Source of the DNA: Cymbidium sinense
Lineage: Eukaryota > Streptophyta > Magnoliopsida > Asparagales > Orchidaceae
Length of the DNA stretch: 64,000 nt
Assembly: GCA_021442155.1 (NCBI GenBank)
Contig: CM038222.1
Coordinates: 17,577,908 to 17,641,907, forward strand
Direction: 5' to 3'
In this document: positions 36,223 to 48,194 of the stretch, one piece after another
Layout of the letters: each line of letters opens with the position of its first letter
Position numbering within the stretch: position 1 is the stretch's first letter
Notes under the pieces: generated by a model
Seen by the model: only the letters and a program-made list of their open reading frames with translations
What the model was told of the DNA's origin: nothing
The model's database searches: none
Program-made: the position numbers and the translations under genes

Positions 36223-36859
36223 CCCTAAACCCTAAATCATAAAAAACCATAAACCTTAAAACCTAAACCCTCAACCCAAAGCCTTAAACTGTAAAAAATA
36301 ATAAACCTTAAACCTTAAACCTTAAACCCTAAACCCTAAACCCTAAAACCTTAACCTTAAACCAACCCCAAACCAAAATAAAACCACAAAACTTAATCCC
36401 TAAACCTATGACCTAAACTACGAACCAAACTCTCCCCACCTAAACTTAAACCACTCCCTGGCTTACCCTCTAACCATAACCCTCCTAAACCTAAAACATC
36501 CACCTAAATGCTCCTAACATGCTACCTCCACTCTAAACCCTGGGCCACAAAACCAAACTTTAAACCTACCAAACCTTCATAATCATGCCTAAATCATGAT
36601 AACCTTAAACTGGGCTTTTACCAACTCCTCCCACCAAACCTACTAAACCCAGGCTGACTATCATCCCTCCACTCCTAAGCCCTCCCTTAACCCTCCTCCC
36701 ACCTAACCTTCCCTCCACCTAAACCCTAAATAACCTAAACCCTAAATCTTAAACCTAAACTAAATAAAACCCCTAAACCTAAACCTAAAGTAAATAAATA
36801 TATAAGAAAGTAAACCTAAACCCTAAAATCTAATAAACCTAAACCTAAACCTAATCCCT
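36223..36859. repeat. CCCTAAA-type repeat with a C-rich variant stretch
   Basis: Ordinary heptamers run to about 36360. From about 36400 to 36720 the sequence is C- and T-rich (CTCCCACCTAACC words) with few Gs, a different kind of departure from the GC-rich patches. The usual lead-in CCTAAACCTAAACCTAATCC precedes GRP fragment 5. Confidence 0.8.
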
Positions 36860-37333
36860 AAGAATGGGCAAAACCTTGATGGTCGGAACATCATCATCAA
36901 CCAGGCTCAGTCTAGATCGGTCGTTGGAGGCCAAGGTAGAGGCGATGGTTATCGCAATGGTGGTGGGGGATCTAGTGTGGTGGTTGATATAAAGGTGGCA
37001 GTTATGGAGGCAGGAGGAGCAATGGAGGTTACATCCATGGTGGTGGTGGAGGGAGAGATCAGGGATATGATGGCGGTTCCCGCTACTCGAGAGGCGGGGG
37101 TGGTTCGAAAGGGAACTAGAGAAATCAAAGAACGACCGATCCGATCTACTACTTATGGAACTATGTCTTTATAGTAAAGACAGTTCTAGTCATCTAGGGT
37201 TTTTTATTAGCTCTATGCAAGCTCATTTTTTATTTATGTTATCGCTTGTGTCTTAAAAACTTAGTGTGCTACTTGGTTAATGAAATCGAAAAGAAAAAAT
37301 GTTGAATCTGAATTTGTTCTCTGTTAAAAAAAA
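36860..37333 (+). pseudogene. GRP fragment 5
   Basis: It starts at the common breakpoint: KNGQNLDGRNIIINQAQSRS, then GGQGRGDGYRNGGGGSS. An indel follows near 36975, and the correct frame returns downstream with GGSRYSRGGGGSKGN and a TAG. The 3' UTR contains CTAGGGTTTTTTATT (about 37194) and a poly-A near 37326. The RRM end here is the cleanest of all copies, with no stop before the Gly-rich region. Confidence 0.88.
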
Positions 37334-38409
37334 TCATAAAACCTAAACCCTAAACAAAACAAAAAAAAAAAAAAACTAAACACTAAACCCTAAAACCCTA
37401 AACCCTAAATCTTAAACCCTAAATCTTAAAACCTACAATCCTAAATCCTAAACCCTTAACCCCAAACCCTAAACCCTAAACCCTAATCCCTAAACTCTAA
37501 ACCCTAAACTAACCCTAAACCCTAAAAACCTAAACCTAAACTAAATAAAACATAAATATAAAATAAACTAAAAAATCTAAACCTAAATAAAATTAAATAA
37601 AAAAAACTAAACCTAAATAAAATTATAAAATAAAATATAAACCTTATCTAAAACCTAAACCAAAACCTAAACCTAAAACTAAAAATAAAATAAAATAAAA
37701 ACTAAAATAAAATAAAATAAATAAAACCTAAACTAAAAAAAATAAAATAAACCTAAAATAAAAACAAAATAAAATATAAAACTAAATGTAAAATAGAAAA
37801 TAAACCTAAAAACCTAAATCTAATAATAAAATAAATAAAATAAAACTAAAATAAAATAAACCTAAATGTAAACCTAAAATCTAAAATAAAATCTTAAATA
37901 AAATAAAACCTAAAATAAATAAATTAAACTAAATAAAAAAAATAAACTTAAATAAAAAATGAAATAAACTAAAATAAATAAAAATTAAACTAAATAAACC
38001 TAAACCTCTCAATTTACTAAATTTAAAAGTAAATAAATATAAACCCTAAAACCCTACCTACCTAAGCATTAAACCCTAGATCTTAAATCTTCCAACCAGG
38101 CCCTCACACTGGGCCCTCCACCCTACTCTGATCACTCCATACCCTACCCACCTGACCTAAACCACAACCCTAAACCTAACCACAACCTGAAAAACCCCAG
38201 CTTAATACCCTACCATGATCTTAAAACTAAATCATGACTCATCAACCTACCCAAACCTAAACTCCATACCCTAACTAAATGGTAACCCTAAACTACTCTA
38301 AACCTCTAACTACCTCACTAAATTTTGTAAATCACTAAACCTAAACCCTCCCTCCACCATAATCCTCTAAACCCTAACCAAGCCCTCTCACTAAACCCAA
38401 ATCTAAACC
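37334..38409. repeat. Telomere-like satellite module with GC-altered end
   Basis: CCCTAAA, the transition near 37515, an A-rich tract, an anchor at 38006-38030, then a patch (38050-38400) with CAGGCCCTCACACTGGGCCC and many C-rich variants up to LINE-E. No gene is visible. Confidence 0.8.
38006..38030 (+). repeat. Satellite anchor copy
   Basis: CCTCTCAATTTACTAAATTT plus A-rich sequence. Confidence 0.65.
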
Positions 38410-38419
38410 TAATTCCCAA

Positions 38420-39213
38420 TCATTCTGGTTTGGATTTCACTCCCTAATATGTGAATTCATTTCATTAACCATCAATTCTTTTTTGTTGTAGGTGCTTTAT
38501 TTTGCCGATCACTATAAATTTATCAAGAAATGGCTACAAAATCTCCTACTTGAGTGGCTAGAATTCTTATTGAATTGGGCATTACTAAGAAACACCCCCA
38601 AAGAAATCTAGTTGGGATTTAAAAATTATGGTTACATGCAAAGAGTTGAATTTGAAATTTGTCTTTTGTTCTCGCTGCAAAATCCATAGGCATGATAATT
38701 CTAAATGTTTCATTCTTCATCCTCACCTAAAAAAGAAAATTCATGTAAAGGAAACTTTTGTTCCTAACCCTAAGCTGACCTCTATTAAATATCAAAAAGC
38801 TACTTCAAAAAAGGGGATTTTTTGAATGTTCTTAATAAGATGATTTTACCTCTTACTTCTTCTATGCAATTAAAGGCTTCTAATGTGGACAATAATAGTT
38901 TTTCTAAACTTTTGGATGACAATTCTATTTCTTATGATTTGATCCCTACATCCTTGCTAGCTTTGCTATACTCGATGCTCATTTTCCTTTAATAAATTTT
39001 AATGTTTCGAAAGAAGGAGAACTCACTTATATAAAAGAGACTTCCCCTAAATCTTTAACTAATGTTGCTAAATCCTTCTTAGATGATGATTATATGGGAA
39101 AAGAAAATGGTTTCCAAACTTATCATGCTAATAAGAAAAAGAATGTTAAAAACTACCCTCCCAAATTATCCAAAAAACACTAGATTTTCTATGGCCTCCC
39201 TCTACTCTTTTAA
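38420..39213 (+). pseudogene. LINE-E ORF1, C-terminal part
   Basis: The DUF4283-like end (VARILIELGITKKHP) is followed by stops and a shift, then an intact zinc knuckle CSRCKIHRHDNSKC (about 38671-38712). A degenerate variable region leads to KEGEL (about 39015) and a stop at 39211-39213. The start of the gene is missing. Same family as LINE-A and LINE-D. Confidence 0.82.
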
Positions 39214-39245
39214 TTAACCCTTTCCTAACCCGATTTTATTTCCTT

Positions 39246-39991
39246 ATGTTTAATTTTCTTATTTGGAATGTTAGAAGGATCGATACCCTCTCTATTCATA
39301 ATCATATTAGAAATCTATCAATTCATAATATTTCTTTACTTATTATTCTGGAGCTTCTTATTCATGCTAATAAAATTAACCATGTTGCTAGAAAGATCAG
39401 TGTCAATAAATTTTTCTCTAATGTTAGTAATAAGATTTGGTGCTTTTGGAATAATTTTGTTGATGTTTCTGTTCTTGATGATTTTCAACAAGTAGTCAAC
39501 GCTCAAATCTCTTATGGTGATTTTTTTTTGTTTTGGGCTCTTTTGGTTATGCATCTTATAATAGATCTGATAGAAATCTTATTTGGGATAATTTGAGGAA
39601 CTTTGCTACATCTATCAATAAACCTTGGTTTGTTGGTGGGAATTTCAATATTATTTTAATCTTTTCTGAATGATGTGGTTGTTGCTCTCCTAATATTCAT
39701 TCCATGGAAGAATTTTTCAATATGATCATTGATTCTAATTTGATTTATATTGGTTATAAGGGTTCTAATTATACTTGGCAAAACTCTACACTTTTGCAAA
39801 GGTTGCACTGAATTGTCTTTAATACCCATTAGATTACTCAATGGCCTATTACTTCTATAGATCATTTAAGCATAACCTTGTGTGATAATGCTCCTTTTTC
39901 AATTTTTATTAAAGATAATTCTAATATATTAAAGAATTTCTCTTATTTTAGATTTCAAAATATATGGATTCAACATATTAATGTTGACCTC
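39246..39991 (+). pseudogene. LINE-E ORF2, endonuclease domain
   Basis: MFNFLIWNVRRIDTLS opens the domain; LELLIHANKI follows, then KIWCFWNNFVD. An indel in a T-run near 39530 shifts the frame. VGGNFNII near 39630-39655 replaces the usual GGDFNTI, so the catalytic Asp is Asn. CDNAPF (about 39879) stands for SDHAPL. It is inactive on both counts and closest to LINE-A by eye. Confidence 0.85.
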
Positions 39992-41160
39992 TCTTTTGGA
40001 GTGAGTTTTCAACCTCCTCTTCATAAATCTAGGGATCTTCTAGACACTAAGACTTCCTTAATCATAGACATTTCTAATGATTAGGTGAACACTTAACCTA
40101 AACCTAGAGACTTAGAAGGGTTAATCATATGATTAGACTATGCCTTAAGGATTAAAGAGACTCACTTACTTTATAGCCTAAAGATGACATGTGTTCACCT
40201 TCTCAAACCAAATCTCAAATTCAATTCAAATATCAAAATTAAAATTCAAATCCAAATCAAATGATTGAAGCCCATGATCAAATCCAAAATCAAAATCTTT
40301 CCTAAGCCCTATGATTTATCTTATGGACTTAGCCATAACCAACTCCAAATGAATCCAAATTCAATTGATTTTATCAAAAATAAATTCAACCCTTCAATCA
40401 ATTTATCAAATTCAAATTCAAACTCAACTTCAAATCATGAACCAAACCTAGATCCAAATCAAAGCAAATCCAAATCCAAACCTTTAAGCCAATTTCATGG
40501 ACTTAGCCAAGTTCTACATAAAATCAATCAATCCTTCAATCATCATTCCAAGTTATACCTAAAATCATAATCAAAACCATCAAGTAAATCATTCATATTA
40601 TAATTCAAACTCACATACAATTTTAGTTAAGCCTGAATTAAATCAAATCATGATTTGAATGCTAAGTCAATAATATATATATAAAGAAAATGATAATAAT
40701 AAACAACAAATTTTAATTTAACATACACAATCCATTTGAAATCTAAAATGAACTACAAAGAGAGAGAGAGAGAGAGAGGGAGATATTAAACCAATTATAA
40801 ACATCAAATGAAATTTATTTAGAATTAAGTCAAAATAAAAACTAAAAATAAATGTTATATATATATATAATATTAACCATTAAACCAAAATAATTAAATT
40901 ATCAAATTATGAATCCATATTATTAATCATTATTAATCATAATTAAAATTATTTTATTTTATACACATAACTTGTAAATTTTCATTCAATTATTCACTAA
41001 AGTTATTAAAATTATGTGAAGTTTTAAAATCATTTATTTAAAAAATTAGGTTTCACCAAATTTAAAAAAAGAAGTAAAAAGGACAAAACTATTAAATGAC
41101 CTACTCCTTACTAATTTATGTGATCATGACAACACATTAAAAAAAAGAAAAAAATAAAGA
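39992..41160. other. Left part of the insertion, no gene recognised
   Basis: AT-rich DNA with CAAATCCAAATC-type runs (40220-40600) and a 21-bp AG run at 40759-40779. An open frame at 40265-40570 is dominated by Asn/Ser/Lys from the CAAATC runs and matches nothing I know. Confidence 0.5.
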
Positions 41161-41206
41161 AATAAAAAAAGGGAATGTGGGAGAAGTTGAGGCATGTAGG
41201 ACAATG

Positions 41207-41212
<6 letters not shown>

Positions 41213-41282
<70 letters not shown>
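41213..41282. repeat. (CT)35 microsatellite
   Basis: Seventy uninterrupted bases of CT. It creates spurious Ser-Leu and Arg-Glu open frames on both strands. Confidence 0.97.
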
Positions 41283-41285
<3 letters not shown>

Positions 41286-42066
41286 GCACACACCTAAAAA
41301 AAAATGAGGCCCCATCTTTTTTTTCAATCTCCCTTCAGGCAAGAGAAGTCGAAGCCCTCTCATTCCTTCTTCACATGAGAGCGGCTCTCCTATCTCAGCC
41401 AACACTAAAAAATAAATAAATAAAAAATCTCTCCAAGCACTCTCCTCCATTGGATGCAAACCTGAAAGTGAACTCCCCCTCACATCCATCTCTTCCACCA
41501 AACCAAGTGAAGCCTAGCGACCCAAGCAGCATCCACACCTCCTTCTTCCTCTAACAGGTGACCTCTCTTCCCTCACTTTCTCCAAAACTGAGACACATAA
41601 TAGCATGCAATAGGTAGCTGATCGAGGCTTCCTTGATCTCAACTAGCCCCCATAAATCTAGCTACCTACAGAAAGCACATGAGACATCCCATGAATTTTC
41701 TATTGATCGACCGAACCAAGCCACTCGCATAGCCTGGCGGCCAGCAAACTCTCCCTCTATGCCTCCATCCTCTTTCACAAAGACCATGAATTTATAGCCC
41801 CAAGTGTTGGTCCCATTTTTCATCACTTCTTCCATTGCATCGCTGGTTGCAGGAGATCCCCATCGAAGATCTCCATTGGATGGTTTGATGGATTTAGTGT
41901 GAAGAAAGAATCCCTACATGAAATTGTCAAGGCTTGTGATTCGGTCCTCGATGAGCTCATCATTGAGGTCTCCTTAGAGGATATTGGACCATAGAAGATC
42001 CAGAAGATCGTAAATGACATGATTGTGGTCATGTGCAAATAATGTTGGCTTTGATGCTCCATAGAT
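41283..42066. other. GC-richer stretch of the insertion, possible captured exon or leader
   Basis: C-rich sequence from 41290 to about 41850 resembles plant 5' leader or first-exon DNA and differs in composition from the rest of the insertion. I cannot identify a protein. It lies immediately upstream of the heparanase-like fragment and could derive from another gene. Confidence 0.35.
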
Positions 42067-42333
42067 TGGTATTCCTTTAAAGGAAATGAGTTAAGTGGTC
42101 ATGGAATAGGTGCAAGTATTGATGCAGAATAGTATGCCAATGATTTAATTGTCCTAAAAGCCAACCTCAATGATTTGAATAGAAATTCCAAATCAAATGC
42201 ACTATTAGTAGTTCCTGGAGGGTTCTTTAATGATCCATAGTGGTATGCTCAGCTTCTAGAGGCCTTTAAACCTAATGATCTCAATGCCATAACACATCAT
42301 ATATGTAATCTTGGTGGAGATTATTATTCTTAA
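42067..42333 (+). pseudogene. Heparanase-like (GH79 beta-glucuronidase) gene fragment
   Basis: Plant heparanase-like proteins are secreted GH79 enzymes acting on glucuronosyl cell-wall proteoglycans. The frame from 42067 reads WYSFKGNELSGHGIGAS, then (after a TAG) YANDLIVLKANLNDLNRN and LLVVPGGFFNDP. A second TAG follows, then WYAQLLEAF and ITHHICNLGG before TAA. This matches the family order SWEFGNELSG, DLIVLK, PGGF..WY..LLE, THHIYNLG; the NE pair is the usual acid/base region. Only about 85 codons are present, with two stops, so it is a captured pseudogene piece. Confidence 0.82.
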
Positions 42334-42574
42334 AGACACAGAGGAATACATTAGCTATGCTCATAAGAGTGAAACTGATGCACAAGACCATTGACTTTTT
42401 GATATGCTAGTAATAATTATCCAAAGCTTTAGAAGAAGGGAAGCAAAATAGCTTTGTTCTTTGAAAGATGTTTGAGTGTTGATGGATTTAGAGCTATGGT
42501 AGAGTGGCATCTACAGGTGTAGGTCACAGGTCATGATCATCTTAGTAAACTTATCAAAATTACTCTTTTGATTA

Positions 42575-42853
42575 ATGGCTCGCATATTACAACATGTGTT
42601 TGATCATTTGAATGGTACTATATATGTGGATAAGATCGTTCCAAGAACATTCAGAAAAGTCAATAATCTAGATTTGCCTCTTCCAGTGGGTTGCCCAAAG
42701 CAAGGTGTCTATGAGCAAGTGAGGAGGAAGCAAACCATGGAGAAAAAAAATAGAATGCTAGCTGAAGTATTGATCCAACCCAACAAGCACCTCAATAGGG
42801 CTTTGTTTCTTTCTAACGAAGCCACCACTTGGTTGGAATCCACTGGACATTAG
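42575..42853 (+). CDS. Unrecognised open frame in the insertion
   Basis: 92 codons, with [14 protein letters not shown] and [18 protein letters not shown] followed by a basic [11 protein letters not shown] segment. The composition looks protein-like, unlike the shadow frames nearby, but I know no match. It lies 240 bp after the heparanase-like piece and may be another captured exon or part of a retrotransposon protein. Whether it is expressed is unknown. Confidence 0.3.
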   Translation: MARILQHVFDHLNGTIYVDKIVPRTFRKVNNLDLPLPVGCPKQGVYEQVRRKQTMEKKNRMLAEVLIQPNKHLNRALFLSNEATTWLESTGH

Positions 42854-44636
42854 CTCCGATGAGGTATAATTTTAAATTCTTAGAAAGCCTTAGGGATCTC
42901 ATGTTTGATGTGTTAAATGTGAGCGTCATTAGGATCCAATCATTAGAGCTCATGCACTTTACTTTTTAATCCTTTTGATGAGAGTTTAGAGACAAAAGTA
43001 AGACTATTCATTTATGTGTTTGAAGTGAATAGTTTTGATTAAGCTGAATGGCATAGTGATTTGATTCCACCTATCAAGCCATGATTAACTCATGGGCAAT
43101 TTGATCTTTGATTGAATGATCATGATTAATCTAATATTTTATTCATTATTAAATTCAATCATATATAAAAAATGGAGTTAATCAATCTTTATAATAAAAA
43201 AAGAAATAGATAATATGTGATCAAACAAAATCCAAAAATAATGTACAAATTAAATTATCATAAAATTGAAATAAAACTTAGTATAAAAAATTAACTAAAC
43301 CAATAACATTGTAAATACTATAATCATATATAAAAAGTTGTTTGAACACAATTTATGAAAGTCAATTATAAAAATCAATTAAATCCCTAATTATTATATG
43401 TTGAACTTAAAAATAAAAAAAAAATAGTTATGAGACATATCCTTAATTACAATTAATTTAACTATTAATTACAATTGACTAAGCTTTATTTGATAAGTTA
43501 TTCATATAAAATATTGGAGGAAATTGATAAGGACTTCTTTCCTAATTATTTCCTCTAATTTATTTCATTAAGAGGGGATTTATGGAATAGGATTGTGACC
43601 TCTTTCCCAACCCATTGCTTAAATCCATTTCATTTGGAGGATAATTAATCAATTTGGGAAATTAAGTAAGAGAAATTTATTAATTAATTAATAATTTCAT
43701 TAATTAAATTAAAATTACAATCATATATGATCTTTATTAATTAATTCATGGATCGATCTTTAGGTGCTTAATAGCCTAAAGAGAGTTAATGAAATAATAA
43801 TTTACCCATGTGTGGGAAAATCATAAAAGTAATTAATTAAGTTCCTTAACTTAATTAATCAATAATTATGAACTAATTTAATTAGGCTCTTTCATTTCTT
43901 AGGATCATTGCAAGTTATTTTCCATGCATATCATGTTGGCTTATAATTATTTAATTAGTTACTTTAAGGTAACATAGGTAAGGGTTAATTCATAGATTTA
44001 ATGCATATTACAACCCGATAAATCCATAAAATCCACTTAATTACATTTTATTAAACCAAATTAATTCACAAACATGGGAATGGTTTAGAATCAGCAAACT
44101 TTTCTTCATTTCATTAAATCAAATTGAAACACAAAAGTTAAAAGTGACATAAGAAACTTTGGTTTGCTTGAAATGATTTTATTTGATATGATAGTCCTTA
44201 GGAATTAATTTAATTGAATGAAATCATGTGTTTATGTTTAGTTATTCTTCTCCAATCATATTAAATGTTGTATGTCAATTGATTCATGCATTAATCTTTT
44301 GCAAAATTAACTAAATCAAATGGTTCCTTTTATTTCAAGCTTGCATGTGTTGATTTAATTTAATATATGTGTGGCTATTATAACTATTAAATCAAAGTTA
44401 TTTTCAAAAGTTTATAAGTAAACTATAATATTTGGAGTAATAATAGTTATAAATATTTATAAGCTTGCATGTGTCTATGGCTTAGAATAAGAGATATGGA
44501 GTTTACTTTCTTTAGTCTATATGGATTTACATAAAGTTTGAATGTTAACAAGTGTATAGTCCATTTGAAAAGGACACAACATTTGTTTAAATTAATTCCT
44601 ATGTATTTCTATGTTAGAATTTAGATATAATTTTAG
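42854..44636. other. AT-rich part of the insertion
   Basis: Very AT-rich DNA with many ATTAATTAA words and no open frame or recognisable repeat. Confidence 0.5.
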
Positions 44637-45680
44637 CTCACATGTACAAATAATTCAATTGAAAGAAATACAACTTTTGCATGATTTTCCATTCTTATAG
44701 TCACTTGTACATTCATGTGTATTCAAGAATAGTGGGTATATCTAGTTTGGACATTCCGGGGACACAAAGCTTTAAGTAACCCCAATGAGGTTTTTACCTC
44801 ACTCCCCTGGTTTAACAATGGCGAATTACCCGCTTAAAACTTTTATACACATGTATGTACATTTAGCTAATGAATGAAAATATACTTTTCAAATTTAACT
44901 CACATGTATAAATAATTTAATTGAAATAATTACAACTTTTGTATGGTTTTTCATTCTTGTAGTCACTTGTACATTCATGTGTATTGAAGAATAGTGGGTA
45001 TATCTAGTCTGGACATTCCAGGGATGTAAGGCATTAAGTAGCATAAAGGAGGTCTTTACCTCACTCCCCTAGTTTAACAATAGCCAAGTATCCACTTAAA
45101 ACTTTTATACACTTGTATGTGCATGTAACTAATTAATAAAATCACCTTTTCAAATTTAGCTCACATGTATAAATAATTCAATTGAAAGAAATATAACTTT
45201 TGCATGATTTTCTATTTTGTAGTCACTTCTACATTCTTGTGTATTCAAGAATAGTAGATATATCTAGTCTGGACATTCTGATGATGCAAGGCCTTAAGTA
45301 GCCCCAAGGAGGTCAATATCTCACTCCCCTTGTTTAACAATGGTGAAGTATCCAATTAAAACTTTTATACACTTGTATGTGTCTTTAGCTAATGAATGAA
45401 AATCTCCTTGTTCAACTTTGGCTCACATGTACAAATAATTCAATTGAAAGAAATACAACTTTTGCATGATTTTCCATTGTTGTAGTCATTTGTACATTCA
45501 TGTGTATTCAAGAATAGTGTGTATATCTAATCTGGATATTCCGAGGATGCATGGCTTTAAGTAGTCCCAAAGAGGTCTTTACCTCATTCCCCTATTTTAA
45601 CAATGGCAAAGTGTCCACTTAAAATATTTATACACTTCTATGTGCATTTAGCTAATGAATGAAAATCTCCTTTTCTACAA
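44637..45680 (+). repeat. 262-bp tandem repeat, four copies
   Basis: The landmark CTCACATGTA.AAATAATT recurs at 44637, 44899, 45160 and 45422, a period of 261-262 bp. Each unit carries CATTCATGTGTATTCAAGAA, GGGTATATCTAGT.TGGACATTC, a TTTACCTCACTCCCC block and CTTTTATACAC..GTATGT. Units are diverged at perhaps one position in ten by eye. Such arrays are common in untranslated parts of large plant retrotransposons. Confidence 0.92.
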
Positions 45681-48180
45681 ATATACACATCTACTTTCAT
45701 CATCTAAGTGTGGTAAAACATATTGTATGTGTAGGTATATTTAGGATTAATATCATATGCATGTTACATGTGATGGAAAGGAATGATTGAACATATGTCA
45801 TGTAATAGTAATTAAATTGAATTAATCTTAAGATGCATTTCATATTAAATAAGATTATTTAAAGTGTTCCTAAACTTAGGATAAAGTTTAAATTTGTAAT
45901 AAGCCATTCACTAAAAAGAACTAAATCAAATTAACATGCTTTAGAAAGTGGCTTAAGGTAGGGATGAAAGAGGGAAATCTTTTTTTCTTCTCTTTATAAT
46001 GCTTAGTTGCTAAGTGTAATCAAATAAAACAAAAGAAAACATAAATTAAAATTCTCAAATCAATTAAATAACTTTAAGTGAAACCAACCTTAAATCATTC
46101 TAAACTTAGTGAACTACAACTCTAATGCCTAGCAAGGCATACTACATAAGCCTTAACACACACATTAGAATTAAGTCACTACTTCTAGCTTTATGTTAGG
46201 GCGATGCTTGGTACGATGTATATTTTGGTTTATGATGTATTATTATAGACTGGATGTTAGGGTGTATGCCTCATAGACTGGATGGAAGGCCATGATTAGC
46301 CTAATCATGTTTTCTGTAGGGGATTATGTTTAAGGGGCCACATAAAAATGAATATAAATGCTCTCTTCGCATGTTGCTTAAGCCCCTAAGCATAATTTAA
46401 GTTAGGACAGGTGGGCATGGATACCCATGTGCAAGGTGCTAAGTCAATTATTATATAAATTTTTGGGATTGTATGTATGTTTAACTAACCTCTATTTTGT
46501 AGGTGTAGTTAGATTTACTTTTTTATTCTTATGTAATTTTGCAATTACGAATTAGAATTAGCATTATGGGGGATAATGATGAACATTGGCTAGAAGGCTT
46601 TATCCTTAAAGGCCATGTGATGCCTTTGAAGTGGAGCAAATCAAATCAAAGGAAAGAAATGAAGACATGAAGAATGAAGAATGAAGAATGAAGACACCTA
46701 TAGCATTCATTCATTATAAATTGTAATTATTATTTTGTAATTTTGGGTTGTATAAGGGTAGAGCTTAGCTACCCATCTTTTCTTTTCATGTTATACGGTG
46801 GTACCTGACTGCATTATCCTTTTATTCTTTCATGGTAGTTATAGAAATTGGTTAATGATTTGTTTAGGAGGTGTACTAGAAATGGCATGCTTTTCTTAGT
46901 TTCTTAAACGATTGATGTCTGAATGTGTGGCTTTGATGCGATTAGGGTCTTAGGGAAAAATAAATCTTTTACCCAACTACCACTCATAACTAAAGTATTA
47001 AATAATTCATAACCTCACATAAAGCCTGGGCATTAAATTAAGATAATTAAAAAATTTAGCAACCCCTTAGCTGAATCTTCTATGTCTCATATCATGCATT
47101 CATATTGCTTCAGTCTTGCTAAGAGAGGGTTTCCATCTTTGCATGATAGGGGAAGGCTTGACCTTTGAGGGCCTCTTCTATGCTAGAAAACACCTATTTC
47201 TCACTGATTTAGCCAATAATCTAACTTCATCATGCATATAGGCATACAAAATCCTAACACCTTTGTTAAAATGAATTGTCCAAAATCAAATAAAATTTGA
47301 AAGGATTTACATTTGTAGATTAAGTCATTACTCATACCACTAATGATCTAGTCTCTTAGGGAGTGGGTTTAAGGACTTTTATCTCTTTCTCAATTAATAA
47401 CAACCTAACTATCTTGCAAATGCATAAGACTTCCCTACATGGTTTTAAAATCATAGGAGGAATTAGCTGGTGGCCACTCCAGGCAGTTATAAGCACAACA
47501 ATCAGGTGGTTTATTCTTTCTTACGGAGGTAAACCTTATGCCCATTTTTTCTTCGAGTTAGATCGTGCTTTAGCTTATGTCAAAGCTCCCTAGATATAGG
47601 GTTTGAGGTTGTTGTTTTCTTTGGGCTACAAGCATAAATCCTCACCTCTTAGGCATTTCCATAACTTTGTGATATTGGATTATAAGTGTTAGCTTTCTAA
47701 TAAAATGTCAACTTCAATAAAATTAATCTCTTCAACCTCAAACATATAAAGCCCAATAATAGGGTAGATTGGAATGCTCACTAGGCTTCTTAATATCATT
47801 AGCATTTCCTACTCATTCCCTTTGGCTTTGATAATAATTCTTTAGAGACCTTAATTTCTACTTTAATTGAGAGTATTCCTAAGAAATTTGCATTCCTTAT
47901 AATATAATTAACTATGGTGGCTTGCCTCCAAAGGGAACTTAATGAACTAGACTTAAATTAAACCCTACTTTACTTTTTCATGTAAAGTAGGGGAAAGATC
48001 TATGGTATATTCAAAGACCCATCATGCCTTAGGAGTCCTTATTAAGTGATTAGGTCCAATATAGGATGATGATTTCTATCTTTTGTGATAGTGCATCATT
48101 CCTTAATGTCATACTCGATCACATCCAAAAGTACCCCCTAAAATCTGTGTGGTGTCCCACATCCCAAATATAAACACAAT
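45681..48180. other. Right part of the insertion, no gene recognised
   Basis: AT-rich unique sequence. Noted elements are a GAATGAAGAATGAAGAATGA short repeat at about 46667-46691 and a 76-codon open frame at 47363-47593 with no known relatives. The end CACATCCCAAATATAAACAC lies just before the ATTAAT junction. No long terminal repeat to the left end was found. Confidence 0.45.
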
Positions 48181-48194
48181 AATTAATTTTTTTA

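Larger units (their letters stand above)
38410..39991 (+). mobile_element. LINE-E, left half (5'-truncated)
   Basis: It begins inside ORF1 (VWISLPNM block at about 38427), passes the zinc knuckle and ORF1 end (39213), and enters ORF2 at 39246. It stops inside FRFQNIWIQHIN at about 39991. The missing continuation (VAKNWKAP and onward in LINE-A) resumes at about 48187. The two parts are therefore one LINE split by an insertion. Confidence 0.88.
39992..48180. mobile_element. 8.2-kb insertion splitting LINE-E, class uncertain
   Basis: The sequence is unlike the telomere-like satellite: AT-rich with G on both strands, and no CCCTAAA arrays. ATTAAT stands at both junctions (left about 39986-39991, right about 48185-48190), a possible short target-site duplication. 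If the duplication is ATTAA, the insert begins with TG, as LTR elements do. I found no matching terminal direct or inverted repeats and no gag/pol. Captured gene pieces suggest a Pack-type transposon or Helitron, or a decayed LTR element. The class is inference only. Confidence 0.55.

Noticed and set aside
26830..36245. A target-site duplication for LINE-D (AACCCTAAACCCTAAATC on both sides)
   Set aside because: The flanks are telomere-like repeat, so such matches arise anyway and cannot be counted as evidence.
41111..41501. Open frames of Arg-Glu or Ser-Leu repeats
   Set aside because: They are produced by the CT microsatellite at 41213-41282.
39992..48180. LTR retrotransposon with recognisable LTRs, or a Mutator element with long inverted repeats
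   Set aside because: I compared the first and last kilobase by eye and found no matching direct or inverted ends and no gag/pol. The class is left open.
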